A stretch of 64,000 nucleotides of DNA, from contig VLTH01000002.1 of assembly GCA_008125075.1 (NCBI GenBank), forward strand, positions 1,843,451-1,907,450, given 5' to 3'. The first letter of the stretch is position 1. Each line of letters begins with the position of its first letter. Below, in pieces: positions 1 through 9,749 of the stretch. The position numbers were made by a program, and so were the translations under genes. This stretch comes from Acetivibrio alkalicellulosi. Its GTDB lineage: Bacteria > Bacillota > Clostridia > Acetivibrionales > Acetivibrionaceae. The notes beneath the pieces are model-generated. The model searched no databases, was not told the DNA's origin, and worked only from the letters and a program-made list of their open reading frames with translations.

Positions 1-285
1 ATTACCTGTCTGATCTAATATATTACCAAAAGCATCATAATAGTAAGTAGCTGCAACTACACCAGTTGTAGTGTTAATCAGTGCTGTTACATCTGCATGA
101 CCATTATACATATAGTAGTAAGATTCATTGTCAACAGCTCTCATTAAAAGGTTCGTTCCGTAAATATTCCTACCCACCTGCTGACCTGCTCCATTAACCT
201 CCAACACCACTTTGTCGTATTCATACTCCTTAACTGTCAGAGTTTCTTCATTATATATACAGGCACTTTCTTTAGTGCTATTTTT
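1..285 (-). pseudogene. RHS repeat protein fragment, cut by the window edge and broken at its 5' end
   Basis: The minus strand encodes the end-of-YD-repeat region of an RHS protein (EYDKVVLEVNGAGQQ, NIYGTNLLMR, YNGHADVTAL, YYYDAFGN). It is almost the same as the corresponding part of the large RHS gene at 1869-9749, so the two are paralogues. Going upstream, the frame meets a TGA at 286-288 and there is no start codon or ribosome binding site, so the 5' part has been lost. The break lies beside transposase debris, which suggests an insertion or deletion event. The frame is still open at base 1, so the core and any toxin tip lie outside the window. Confidence 0.85.
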
Positions 286-409
286 TCAAGGTTCAAAATT
301 TATTTTAATTATATCATAATTCCATATTTGTGAATAAGAATATTATAGAATTTAGGATAGGCACTGTTGCCAGTGCCAAAACTAAAAAATGTGTTTTATA
401 AATTTAATA

Positions 410-808
410 TCATTCTTCTAACTTTCTTGTAGGTGGGTTTTGATATTCTGTTTTATTTTTCATCATTGAAAAAATAATATTTACAAGCCTTCTCTGAACA
501 CATTTAAAAGCTTGTTTACTTGTCTTACCCTCTGATATTTTCTTTTTATAATAATCATAAAAAATAGGGTTTGTAAGTTTTTTGTGTTTTCCTCCTGTAT
601 TGCAAAGAGTAACAGCTATTTTAAAAAGTATTCCGTTGAGCCTTCTGTTACCTCTTTCATTGGCAAACTGTAAATCTGTTTTACCTGATGAATAACTAAC
701 AGGACTAATTCCAGCGTAACGACTTAACTTTGCAGCGTTAGAAAAACGGTCAATATCTCCAATTTCATTTATAAGATTTGCAGCTGCAATATCATCAATG
801 CCCCTCAT
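410..808 (-). pseudogene. IS110/IS116/IS902-type transposase, C-terminal remnant
   Basis: The 132 residues match the C-terminal helix-hairpin-helix and serine-containing domain (Transposase_20) of IS110-family recombinases: GIDDIAAANLINEIGDIDRF, then YAGISPVSYSSGK and ANERGNRRLN. Family members are about 400 residues and start with a RuvC-like DEDD domain, which is absent here. Family-like sequence (LQS before MRGIDD) runs a few codons upstream of 808 and then stops where the opposite-strand transposase fragment begins. It is therefore a truncated, inactive copy. A 7-bp hairpin (GGCACTG/CAGTGCC, near 361-378) lies just past its stop codon. Confidence 0.85.
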
Positions 809-811
809 ACT

Positions 812-1105
812 TTGAAGCTTGTAAATTATCCAGAATACCCCAAATTTAATGCGAGGATTAAAAGGAGATTTTTAGATTTTAAACTGTTTTTGTTAAATCA
901 TCAGGGAGAGGATGCAAAAACATTAATTATTCAGGAATCCAATATTCATAATTATATATCTCTTCATAAATCACTTGGAGAACTTACTCCATGTGAGGTT
1001 TACTGGGGAGGAAAATCTCCTCCTGATAATTCACCATATAAAATTTTATCTGTTAAAGATTATTTTCCTAATTTTAATAAAGATATCTGTATTAAACTTT
1101 ATTAA
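812..1105 (+). pseudogene. DDE integrase-type transposase, C-terminal remnant
   Basis: The 97 residues contain the end of an rve-type integrase core: an N-A-R-I-K-R-R-F stretch, then Y-I-S-L-HKSLGELTPCEVYWGGK. The HKSLG-LTP-EVY pattern is typical of the last part of IS481/IS3-like DDE transposases. The catalytic D, D and most of the fold are missing, and the first codon (TTG) has no ribosome binding site. The fragment abuts the IS110 remnant head to head around 810-825, so two unrelated insertion sequences decayed on top of each other. The exact family is uncertain. Confidence 0.65.
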
Positions 1106-1215
1106 CCAATTATTTTTTTAGGAAAAAGGTGACCCGTTACTAGTGCAACTATAGACTTACTTATTATTCTTTATTTGTTATATTTATACATGTTTGAAAT
1201 TTACAAAAGGCATAA

Positions 1216-1250
1216 AGGCATAATATAGTGAATACCACTACATTATGCCT
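1216..1250 (-). terminator. Probable terminator of the RHS/immunity operon
   Basis: A 15-bp stem with one mismatch (AGGCATAATATAGTG at 1216-1230 and CACTACATTATGCCT at 1236-1250) encloses the 5-base loop AATAC. It lies 125 bp downstream of the immunity gene stop. The downstream T-tract on the minus strand is short, so termination strength is uncertain. Nothing else is visible between 1106 and 1374. Confidence 0.55.
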
Positions 1251-1374
1251 CTAGAATGATTAAGTATTGTTATTTTTAGTATCTATGCTTAAACGTTTGT
1301 TAAGTAAACCACACCATTTTTTCAGGGCTAAAATTGCCACATTTCAAACATGCCTACACGACACTACAGAAACT

Positions 1375-1866
1375 TTAAAAGATATCTATTTCTGATATTA
1401 TTTTATTTAACTCACTAATATCAATAAAAGTCTCATTTACATTTATGCTTTTAAGGTCATGTCTAGAATCTTTTATTATATAATTCAACTTAGATGCCAT
1501 AATCCTTACTTGCTTACCGTTGCTTATTGCAAAAACATAACAATTACTATCAGAAAATGATAGTGGTGATATGTCAAAGCGATAATCATTGTCAATATGT
1601 GTATCAAAAGGAAACGTTATGTTGTAGATTTCGACAAATGCTTTATCTTTTTGCATATTATATAATTCCTCATCAATAGTAAGATTTTTAAGATTTTTCT
1701 TAAGAAGAGGAACCTCAGTTTTTAGGGTTGCTGAAACAACTTCCTTTGGAAAAAAATTACCATCAACACAAAATAATAAAACTCCATTACACCATGTTCC
1801 ATCTATATTCCATTCATCTATAGTGTTGATAATAATTGAAAATTTATATGGATCTCCTATCATCAT
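1375..1866 (-). CDS. Imm42-like immunity protein for the upstream RHS toxin
   Basis: This is a small soluble protein of about 163 residues with no signal peptide or membrane segment. It starts MMIGDPYKFSI and continues with W-C-N-G-V-L-L-F-C-V-D-G and F-F-P-K-E. This resembles the opening of Imm42-type immunity proteins, an assignment made from memory of the pattern. A longer frame opens at 1875, but GGATGG, which overlaps the end of the toxin gene, sits 5 bases before the ATG at 1866. Start at 1866 puts it just after the toxin TGA (1869-1871). Position directly after the toxin tip is the standard place for the cognate antidote, so it most likely neutralises that tip in the cytoplasm. Confidence 0.65.
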   Translation of the reverse strand: MMIGDPYKFSIIINTIDEWNIDGTWCNGVLLFCVDGNFFPKEVVSATLKTEVPLLKKNLKNLTIDEELYNMQKDKAFVEIYNITFPFDTHIDNDYRFDISPLSFSDSNCYVFAISNGKQVRIMASKLNYIIKDSRHDLKSINVNETFIDISELNKIISEIDIF

Positions 1867-1868
1867 AA

Positions 1869-4800
1869 TCACCATCCTTTTTTTGGCATATTAAATAGTC
1901 TCTTTATATCTATTGGAACTTGACTTCCTGTTAAAGAATTTACACCTTGATTTGTAGAGCCACTCCAATGCCAAGTACCATTTCCGTTGTTAAAAAAACG
2001 GTGCAGTGTATTGGTTTCTATGTCAAATGTAAATCTCAGTTCTGGATATTGGGTTGAAGGAGTAGATTCTCCAAATAAATCCAAGGAGTTTTTAGGTTCT
2101 ATTCCTGCATTTGGCCTATTTCCAGGTTGTCCAAGAGTATGTTTTGAATTTGATTGATAGTCTAATCCATTTGATGCTGTAGTCTTATCTTTAACTGGAA
2201 TGTTACTTTTACTTCCCCCATTACCCGTTCTCTTATTAATATTTGGTGGATTTCCTCCTCCTCCTGAAGAAGCAAATAAGATAGAACCACGTTTAATTAA
2301 TTGACCAGAAGCTGTAGTCACTTGAACTGTTTCATTAGCTATAACTATTGTTCCATCAGGGTTGATTTTTGGTATACTTTGAGTATAAGGTAATTTGACA
2401 CCATATCTGTGAAAATTTGAACCTATATTGTATAAATCCTTTAAACCTTTAGCCATCATAGCCGCATCTACAACAGTGTTGCCAAACTCAAATGCTTCAA
2501 TATCGTCTACATAGTTTTCTACTACATTTTTTGTAAAACCTTTTTGCTTACTGCTAAAAAAACTAAAGGTAAAATCACCTAAATAATTTGCATTTGTAGA
2601 GTGATACCAACTAGAATTGAAATGTTTAGCAAACTCTCCTGCCTTATTAACTAAATTATGTCCTGCTCCAACCAATGCATCTTTAGGATTCTCTTTTGCA
2701 TTAATAACACTAGCGTATAGTTTTTCTCTGCTTTCTTTAAAAGGATCTAGATTTAAAATATCGTTGTTGTAGTGTGTTCCACTATAATGTTCAATCCTCA
2801 ATTTTCTATAATATTTACTTGTATAATATTCACTTACATGAATGTTATATGTGTTCTTTCCATCTTGAACTTTTACATAATAATGTCCTGTTGGATCATA
2901 ATACCTAATAGGATTATTAGCACAATAACTATATAAATTCAAACTAAGCGGATCATGTATACTTCCTCTATATGTATCCTCTTGCAAGAACCTTGCAATC
3001 TTTGGATCATACATCCTTGCATTCAGGTAATACAGCTCTGTTTCTCTGTCATACTGATAGCCAGCATACATAATGCTATTATTTATTGGTGTTAATGTAG
3101 GAGTTCCACTTGCAGTAAAGTATTGTTCTTCCATTACATTACCAAATGCATCATAGTAATATGTAGCTCTTATTACTCCATTAGTATCAATCAAAGCTGT
3201 TACATCTGCATGACCGTTATACATATAATATAAAGTCATTCCATCTGCTTGTCTCATAAGCAGATTAGTTCCATAAATATTCCTTGCAATTTGCTGCCCA
3301 GAAGAATTTACCTCCAACACCACTTTATCATACTCATACAAGTATCTTGTCAATGAATCGTTTGCTGATTTTGTTACTCTTAAACCTTCACCATTATAAG
3401 TATTTTCAACTATTTTTCCATTTGCATTTGATCTTATTAGCTGATTTAAGTCATTATATGTATTTTGCGAAACAACAGAATTATTTGATGCTCGCCTTAC
3501 ATGTGTCTGGTTACCATTATTATCATATGTATAGGTGAAAGAATCTGTTAGTACTGTGTTTCCACCTACACTTGTAGTTATACTTTGAAGCCAGTTTTGT
3601 TTATTATAAACATATGTCTTTACTGTTTGGGTTGAACCATGTGTAATTGATTCAGTTTCTCTATTTCCTGCACCATCATATTCATACACTGTCTTTCTTC
3701 CATTAGATTCAGACACAGATTCAAGCCTGTTTAAATAATCGTAGGTGTAATTTGTTGTTCCTTTATTAACGCCATTGATTATCTCATGCTTACTGTTCTG
3801 ATTATTAGCCTTATCGTATGTATATGTATAGACATCCATATTGCTTCCATTTGATCTTTTATTTGTCAAGGTCCAAAGTAAATTATTATCATAGTAAGTA
3901 TATACAGATTTTGAGCCATTAGGATATGTAACGCTTTCCCTGCTGCCATTAGCATTATAATTATATGTAGTATATACTGTTGAATTCACATCTCCGTTTT
4001 TTACATACTTTAGTCTTCCTACTCTATCATATACCTTAGTGGTTTTATTTCCCTTAGGGTCAATTGACCTTTCTCCAATAAAACCGTTTGCTGTATCATA
4101 AATTATATCATACTCAAATTTAGATTGTCCAACACTTGTAACTGTCTTGGTTTTTGCCCTGTTAATCTCATCATATGTGCGAGATATAACCTCACTGCCT
4201 GTTGATACAGTAAGGCTATTACCGTTATTATCATATGTATAGTTTATACTAACTTTATTAGCTCCATTGGTATTTTGAGATTTAAGTCTTCCATGGATAT
4301 CATAGGTGTATGTTGTTTTTATTGATTTTTTATCTGTTTTTTCTTTTAGACTTCCATCCCCATAATATTTGTACCATTCAAGCTTTGTGTTATCATATGT
4401 ATATGAACCTTTTTCTCCAATTCTTCCATCAGGGTCTATTCTTTTACTTAATAAGTTGCGAGAATTGTACTCATATGTAATTGTATTTCCTTTTCCATCT
4501 GTTTGAGTTTCCATATTGCCATTTAAGTCATAAGTATAACTACTTAGTAACTTTCTAGCTGTTTTCCCTGCTTCTAGTCCTTCCACTTTCTCTAAACGAT
4601 CAAACTTATCATAAGTATAAATTGTCTTATTATTTCTGCCATCTTCTTTATATCCTATATTCCCTGCTAGGTCATATCCTTGAGTTGTTAATTTGTCCTC
4701 TGCGTCTATTGTTTCTATTAACCTGCTATTTCTGTCATAGTTATAACTGGTCATATTGTTTAAGGCATCATATGATCTTACTTGTGCATTACTAATATTG

Positions 4801-7800
4801 TATTCCAGCTTTTCAAAAGCAACATCGTCAGGATTTCTCTTTTCAATTAACCTATTTAAAGGATCATATAGGTTTTTATATGTCTTTGAAATACTGTTAG
4901 TACCATTTTCAACTGTTTCAATTGTTAATTCAACATTCCCATTTAAGTCGTATTTATAAGCAGTAATATGATTTACCAAACGACCTTCCTCAGTAGTTAT
5001 GTTTTCACTCCTTATTTGCGACAGTCTGTTAAGCTCATCATAAATATACTCTTTTTTATATCCGTTTCCATCAACTTCAAACCTCTTATTACCGTTTAAA
5101 TCATATTTTACTGATTTTGTAATAATTTCATTGGCATTTACTCCTTCTCCTTTCTGGGAAGTATGAGTAAGTAATCTTCCTTGATTATCATATGTATTAA
5201 GTCTAACATTGTTAAGGGAGTTCTTTTGTTTTACTAAATTACCTACAACATCATACCAATATGTATCCGTATTAGAATCAATAGATTCATCATCTGAATA
5301 AACAACTTGAGTATTTTGGTTTAAAGCATTATAACTATATGTAGTTATATTATTATTAGCATCAGTTTGACTCATAATATTACCAAGGAAATCATAACTA
5401 TTTCTTTGTATTATGTCATTATCTACTAAAACAAATTCAATATTCCCTAGATCGTTATATTTATATGTGGTAATAGTTTCGAACTTGTTTCCTAAATCGG
5501 AGCCTTTTACATTTATATTATGCGTTTTTCTTCCTAAAGAATCGTATTTGTACTTAACAGAGTATTCTAATCCTTTAAGTTTTGATTCAGGGTCTAAAAC
5601 TGTTTCCACTAAATTATTTAATGTATAAGTATATTCTGTCCCATATCCGTTTTCTATTTTTTGATCAACACTGTTTCCATTTCCTGTAGCATAACCTAGA
5701 GCATCAAGTTCTTTCACTAAATTACCATTGATATCATATTTGTAGGCTTTCTGCACTGTACGCACAGGCATTTCTATCCAACTAAACCCACCTTGAGGAT
5801 AAACCTGCATTTCTTTCCCGACAAACTCTTTGGTTTTCAATCTTCCCATTTTATCATATGTGTATTCTATCCTGTTTGTTGTATCTAATGGGTCGATTCC
5901 TAAAGTATAGTTCTTTGGTTCAACTTCTGCAATAAGCCTTCCTGCTCTGTCATATTGGTAAGCAGAAATAATATCTGTTTTCTCATTGTCTCTTTTAACA
6001 GAAGTCTTTGTTTTTTCAAGGAGTCCTCTTTGGTTATAGATATATTCTGTTTCATTACCATTAGCATCTTTTGTGTACTCTACTTTCCCCTCCCAATTAT
6101 AACGGGTTTCAACTCTAGCAATTGTAACTTTTCCATACTCATCAGTAGCTGGCTGTGAAGCTAACTTTAGTCTATTCATCATGTCATAGTTGTATGTTGT
6201 AGTTAAACCATTTGGCGCAGTTTCTGTTTTGATATTTCCATTTTTATCATAAGTATAAGTAGTAACAAGTCCAATACTTCCTGGATATTGTGAATATGTT
6301 TTTGAGTTATCTCCTAATTTTAAAATAATATTATTACTTTCTGTTATAAACACTTTTTCTTTTGGTTTTCCAAGGTAATCTATATTTTCATATTTAATGA
6401 TACTTCTTTTTGGATTAGTAATAACACTTGACTCTTTATAATGGATCTCTTCTATCAAATTCCAATCCACATCATATTTATACTCTTTTAGCAACTCTCC
6501 TTTATGAGCTATTGACTTAAGCTTTCCTGAATTATAATAAGAGTATTTGTATGTTATACAATCACTAGGTTCACCCTGATTAACAAAACTTTTTCCTGTA
6601 GATTCTAAAACCTTTCTTCCTGCCTTGTCATAATCCACTCTTTCATAGGAATACTTAACTGTACCCTTTTCATTAACAGAAGGATTCCATACCTCATCAT
6701 ATGTAGTATTTAAACTACTATCATATTTACCATAAGAGAAATATGTACTATTACCTCTGCCATCTCTGTACCAATTAAGGCTTCCATTTTTATAATACAT
6801 ATTTTCAATACTTGTATTATCAGGTAGTTCTTTTATTGATAATCTTCCTGCATAATCATAATAGTATCTAGTTTGTGCATAATCAGAATCACTAAAGTAC
6901 TCCCTGTGTATCATTTTTGTTTCGTAGTAGTTGTCAATCTTGTCAAATAAAGTAACCTCAGGATAAGTATACTCTTCCAAAAGTTTCTTACCATAACTCT
7001 CATACTCTTGGAAATAAACCTTTATAAGCCTGTTTAATAAATCATACTCATAATTATACACTGATCCATTATGCCTTTTCTTTGTTTTTAAATTTCCAAA
7101 TTGATCATATGTGTACATAGTCACATTATTTTCAGCATCAATCTCTTTTTGTACTTTACCACTTTTGTGATATTCATACCTGTATCCTGAATTGCTATGT
7201 GCTTCTGGAAAACGCTCACTAAAATCTCTTGGTGATAGTTTGTGATTCATTCTTCCCATTTTATCATAGCCTACTTTTAAAGTACTACTTTCTGTAATAG
7301 TAGCATTTACACCATCTGCATTATTTACCACTATACTCTCTATCTGACCATTTGCATTATATTTATAATCGGTTCTGTGATTTCTTGAAGAATATTCATG
7401 CTCTATAAGTCCCATGTTATTGTATGTATATTTTTTAGGGATTACTTCAGGGTTTTTATTCTCCTCTTCAGGTCCCCAAATTTCTTTTATACTGCCATCT
7501 TCATAGTGATAATATGTAGTAGTATTTCCTAAAGGATCTATAATCTTATGTACCACACCTTTTAGTTTTATATTATTGCTATTAGTATACGGTTGGTACT
7601 CTGTGATTGCGAATTTTGATGCATTTTGTTCTGTAAAATCAACAACTTGGTTAACACCCACTTTTTCCATATATCTTGCCTTTTTTCTTAAATTAATTCC
7701 ATCATTGTCATATACATACCTTGTAAAAAAGCCTTCTTCATCTTTTTCCCATATAAGATTATTCTTTGAGTCATATCCAAATTCCTTTTTTGAAAGGTCA

Positions 7801-9749
7801 GGATTTATTATATTCTCTACATTACCTGTAGATTGATTTATTATATATTGTGTCTTATTGCCGTTTCGGTCAGTATATGATTCCAATTCTCCAAAATTAT
7901 TATAACTATAGTAAGTGGACTTTTTCAGTGAATCTATTATTTCTGTGACCCTATAGTCTTTATGAAGATAAGTTGTAGTTTTCTCAAAAGATGATAAGTT
8001 AGTTGTTGTGGATGATAAGCTAGTTACTGTTGTAGGAGTATATCTTGTGGTAGTGTCACCTAATCCTAATTGTCCACTCCCATTACTACCCCATGCCACA
8101 ACTGTCCCATCTTCCTTTAATGCTAATGTATGAAAACCCCTAGTACTTATTTGCTTAACATTACTAAGCTCTTTAACAAACGATGGTGTTGTAGATCTTT
8201 CAACATTTTCACCTACTCCTAATTCTCCATCCCCATTTCGTCCCCACGCCATGACTGTTCCATCTTCCATTAATGCTACTGTATGATGGGCTCCTCCTAC
8301 TACTTGCTTAACATTGTTCAATCTATCAACATCACCTATCCATTGAATTGAAATGCCTCCTATTAACCTTTCATTTAAACCATCAAGTGGAATTGGTGTA
8401 GTTCTGTCAACATGATCACCTAATCCTAATTCTGCATACATATTACATCCCCAGATCATGACTGTGCCATCTTCTTTTAATGCTATTGTATGTCTTGCGC
8501 CTGCTGATATTTGCTTGACATTATTTAAACCATTAATTAATATTGGGGTAATTCTTCTAGTCCGATCACCTAATCCTAATTGTCCAAATCCATTACTCCC
8601 CCATGCCATGACTGTTCCATCTTCCTTTAATGCTAATGTATAACTCACTCCTGCTGCTATTTGCTTAATATTATTTAAACCATTAATTAGTGTTGGTGTA
8701 GTTCTTATAGTTGTATCGCCTAATCCTAATTCTCCACTCCCATTACTACCCCATGCCATAACTGTTCCATCTTCCATTAATGCTAATGCATGTGAGAAAC
8801 CTGCTGCTATTTGCTTAACATTATTCAATCCATAAATTGGTGTTGGTTTATTTCTTTCCGTAGTATCACCTAATCCTAATTCTCCATTCCGATTACTCCC
8901 CCAAGCCATCACTGTACCATCTTCCATTAATGCTAATGTTTGAGTGCCTCCTGCTGCTATTTGCTTAACATTATTTAAACCAACAATTTTTGTTGGTGTA
9001 GTTCTTATAGTCGTATCTCCTAATCCTAATTGTCCATTTCCATTACTCCCCCATGCCATGACTGTTCCATCTTCCTTTAATGCTAATGCATGAGAGCCTC
9101 CTGCGGCTATCTGAAAAACTCTTCCACTTAATATCTTTTCTCCAACAACAGTCTTATTTTCATTTTCATAATAGGTATATTCTTTTTCACTTCCAAAAGC
9201 ATCGATATATGTATCAACTACATACTTTCCACTTGAATTTTTCTTATATTTAAGACTATCAATCAATTCACCATTATTGTCCCATACTTTCACTAAACAT
9301 TTATTCGAATCGTATGAAAAAGTTGTCTTTATCTTCATTGGATCTATAATTTCCTTCAACAATCCACCTTCTAAAACATATGAAACTGTCCTCGATGACT
9401 TTGTATGAGTTACATCGATTTTATTAGCTGTATAAGCAACACTGATTATATTTCCCATAGAATCAGAAATGCGGTTAAGCCTTTTACTTGTATCATAACT
9501 AAAATCAAGTTGATTACCGTACCTATCCCTCATCCACCTAATACGGTACTTATTTGTTTCATATAGTTCATAACCAAACTTCTCTTGATTTTTTGTTGTT
9601 AATACATAAATACCTGATTCAAGTGAAAGTTTATTTCGTGTTCCCTTAGATGTAAAACTGCCATTTTTATCAACAAAATAATTTATTTCTCCTTGGGGTA
9701 ACATTACTTTTATTAACTTGCCATTATGACCATGATCCTCAATATCCAT
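1869..9749 (-). CDS. RHS/YD-repeat polymorphic toxin with RCC1 propeller, main part
   Basis: The 2626-residue frame is the main body of a secreted RHS toxin. In order it shows the start of the YD-repeat shell (about 60-200), seven RCC1 repeats (about 211-580), dozens of YD repeats of the form Y-x-Y-D-x-x-G-R/N-L, and the RHS core (YYLNARMYDPKIARFLQEDT ... NPIRYYDPTGH, near residue 2285). A variable C-terminus of about 335 residues follows. The tip contains a glycine-rich linker, then GLDYQSNSKHTLGQPGNRPN and a terminal H-R-F-F ... W-H-W-S-G block. I do not recognise its toxin class. The first ATG (9749) is not a natural start. The preceding frame (9713-10654) encodes the missing N-terminus and overlaps it in another frame, so one or two bases have been lost or gained near 9749-9755. 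The immunity gene follows immediately. Confidence 0.9.
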   Translation of the reverse strand: MDIEDHGHNGKLIKVMLPQGEINYFVDKNGSFTSKGTRNKLSLESGIYVLTTKNQEKFGYELYETNKYRIRWMRDRYGNQLDFSYDTSKRLNRISDSMGNIISVAYTANKIDVTHTKSSRTVSYVLEGGLLKEIIDPMKIKTTFSYDSNKCLVKVWDNNGELIDSLKYKKNSSGKYVVDTYIDAFGSEKEYTYYENENKTVVGEKILSGRVFQIAAGGSHALALKEDGTVMAWGSNGNGQLGLGDTTIRTTPTKIVGLNNVKQIAAGGTQTLALMEDGTVMAWGSNRNGELGLGDTTERNKPTPIYGLNNVKQIAAGFSHALALMEDGTVMAWGSNGSGELGLGDTTIRTTPTLINGLNNIKQIAAGVSYTLALKEDGTVMAWGSNGFGQLGLGDRTRRITPILINGLNNVKQISAGARHTIALKEDGTVMIWGCNMYAELGLGDHVDRTTPIPLDGLNERLIGGISIQWIGDVDRLNNVKQVVGGAHHTVALMEDGTVMAWGRNGDGELGVGENVERSTTPSFVKELSNVKQISTRGFHTLALKEDGTVVAWGSNGSGQLGLGDTTTRYTPTTVTSLSSTTTNLSSFEKTTTYLHKDYRVTEIIDSLKKSTYYSYNNFGELESYTDRNGNKTQYIINQSTGNVENIINPDLSKKEFGYDSKNNLIWEKDEEGFFTRYVYDNDGINLRKKARYMEKVGVNQVVDFTEQNASKFAITEYQPYTNSNNIKLKGVVHKIIDPLGNTTTYYHYEDGSIKEIWGPEEENKNPEVIPKKYTYNNMGLIEHEYSSRNHRTDYKYNANGQIESIVVNNADGVNATITESSTLKVGYDKMGRMNHKLSPRDFSERFPEAHSNSGYRYEYHKSGKVQKEIDAENNVTMYTYDQFGNLKTKKRHNGSVYNYEYDLLNRLIKVYFQEYESYGKKLLEEYTYPEVTLFDKIDNYYETKMIHREYFSDSDYAQTRYYYDYAGRLSIKELPDNTSIENMYYKNGSLNWYRDGRGNSTYFSYGKYDSSLNTTYDEVWNPSVNEKGTVKYSYERVDYDKAGRKVLESTGKSFVNQGEPSDCITYKYSYYNSGKLKSIAHKGELLKEYKYDVDWNLIEEIHYKESSVITNPKRSIIKYENIDYLGKPKEKVFITESNNIILKLGDNSKTYSQYPGSIGLVTTYTYDKNGNIKTETAPNGLTTTYNYDMMNRLKLASQPATDEYGKVTIARVETRYNWEGKVEYTKDANGNETEYIYNQRGLLEKTKTSVKRDNEKTDIISAYQYDRAGRLIAEVEPKNYTLGIDPLDTTNRIEYTYDKMGRLKTKEFVGKEMQVYPQGGFSWIEMPVRTVQKAYKYDINGNLVKELDALGYATGNGNSVDQKIENGYGTEYTYTLNNLVETVLDPESKLKGLEYSVKYKYDSLGRKTHNINVKGSDLGNKFETITTYKYNDLGNIEFVLVDNDIIQRNSYDFLGNIMSQTDANNNITTYSYNALNQNTQVVYSDDESIDSNTDTYWYDVVGNLVKQKNSLNNVRLNTYDNQGRLLTHTSQKGEGVNANEIITKSVKYDLNGNKRFEVDGNGYKKEYIYDELNRLSQIRSENITTEEGRLVNHITAYKYDLNGNVELTIETVENGTNSISKTYKNLYDPLNRLIEKRNPDDVAFEKLEYNISNAQVRSYDALNNMTSYNYDRNSRLIETIDAEDKLTTQGYDLAGNIGYKEDGRNNKTIYTYDKFDRLEKVEGLEAGKTARKLLSSYTYDLNGNMETQTDGKGNTITYEYNSRNLLSKRIDPDGRIGEKGSYTYDNTKLEWYKYYGDGSLKEKTDKKSIKTTYTYDIHGRLKSQNTNGANKVSINYTYDNNGNSLTVSTGSEVISRTYDEINRAKTKTVTSVGQSKFEYDIIYDTANGFIGERSIDPKGNKTTKVYDRVGRLKYVKNGDVNSTVYTTYNYNANGSRESVTYPNGSKSVYTYYDNNLLWTLTNKRSNGSNMDVYTYTYDKANNQNSKHEIINGVNKGTTNYTYDYLNRLESVSESNGRKTVYEYDGAGNRETESITHGSTQTVKTYVYNKQNWLQSITTSVGGNTVLTDSFTYTYDNNGNQTHVRRASNNSVVSQNTYNDLNQLIRSNANGKIVENTYNGEGLRVTKSANDSLTRYLYEYDKVVLEVNSSGQQIARNIYGTNLLMRQADGMTLYYMYNGHADVTALIDTNGVIRATYYYDAFGNVMEEQYFTASGTPTLTPINNSIMYAGYQYDRETELYYLNARMYDPKIARFLQEDTYRGSIHDPLSLNLYSYCANNPIRYYDPTGHYYVKVQDGKNTYNIHVSEYYTSKYYRKLRIEHYSGTHYNNDILNLDPFKESREKLYASVINAKENPKDALVGAGHNLVNKAGEFAKHFNSSWYHSTNANYLGDFTFSFFSSKQKGFTKNVVENYVDDIEAFEFGNTVVDAAMMAKGLKDLYNIGSNFHRYGVKLPYTQSIPKINPDGTIVIANETVQVTTASGQLIKRGSILFASSGGGGNPPNINKRTGNGGSKSNIPVKDKTTASNGLDYQSNSKHTLGQPGNRPNAGIEPKNSLDLFGESTPSTQYPELRFTFDIETNTLHRFFNNGNGTWHWSGSTNQGVNSLTGSQVPIDIKRLFNMPKKGW
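8010..9119 (-). repeat. Seven tandem RCC1-type repeats inside the RHS gene
   Basis: Seven units of about 150 bp each encode V-K-Q-I-A-A-G-x-x-H-x-L-A-L-x-E-D-G-T-V-x-A-W-G followed by G-x-L-G-L-G-D and a variable linker. This is the RCC1/ALS2-type blade signature. Seven blades make one complete beta-propeller. The fifth unit has an insertion of about 20 residues. At DNA level the units are near-identical, so recombination could change the copy number. Confidence 0.9.

Noticed and set aside
250-400. IS110 bridge RNA in the region after the transposase tail
   Set aside because: Only a 7-bp hairpin is visible and the element is truncated; there is nothing that supports a guide RNA.
3284-8643. 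Plus-strand open frames opposite the RHS gene, and similar frames opposite other long genes
   Set aside because: They are shadows of repetitive coding sequence, without ribosome sites or recognisable products.
8010-9119. Regularly spaced repeats that could suggest a CRISPR array
   Set aside because: Units are about 150 bp, in frame, and encode RCC1 blades; there are no short repeats with unique spacers.
9740-9749. The ATG at 9749 as a true translation start
   Set aside because: The GGA overlaps the ATG too closely to act as a ribosome site, and the protein before it is plainly the missing RHS N-terminus.
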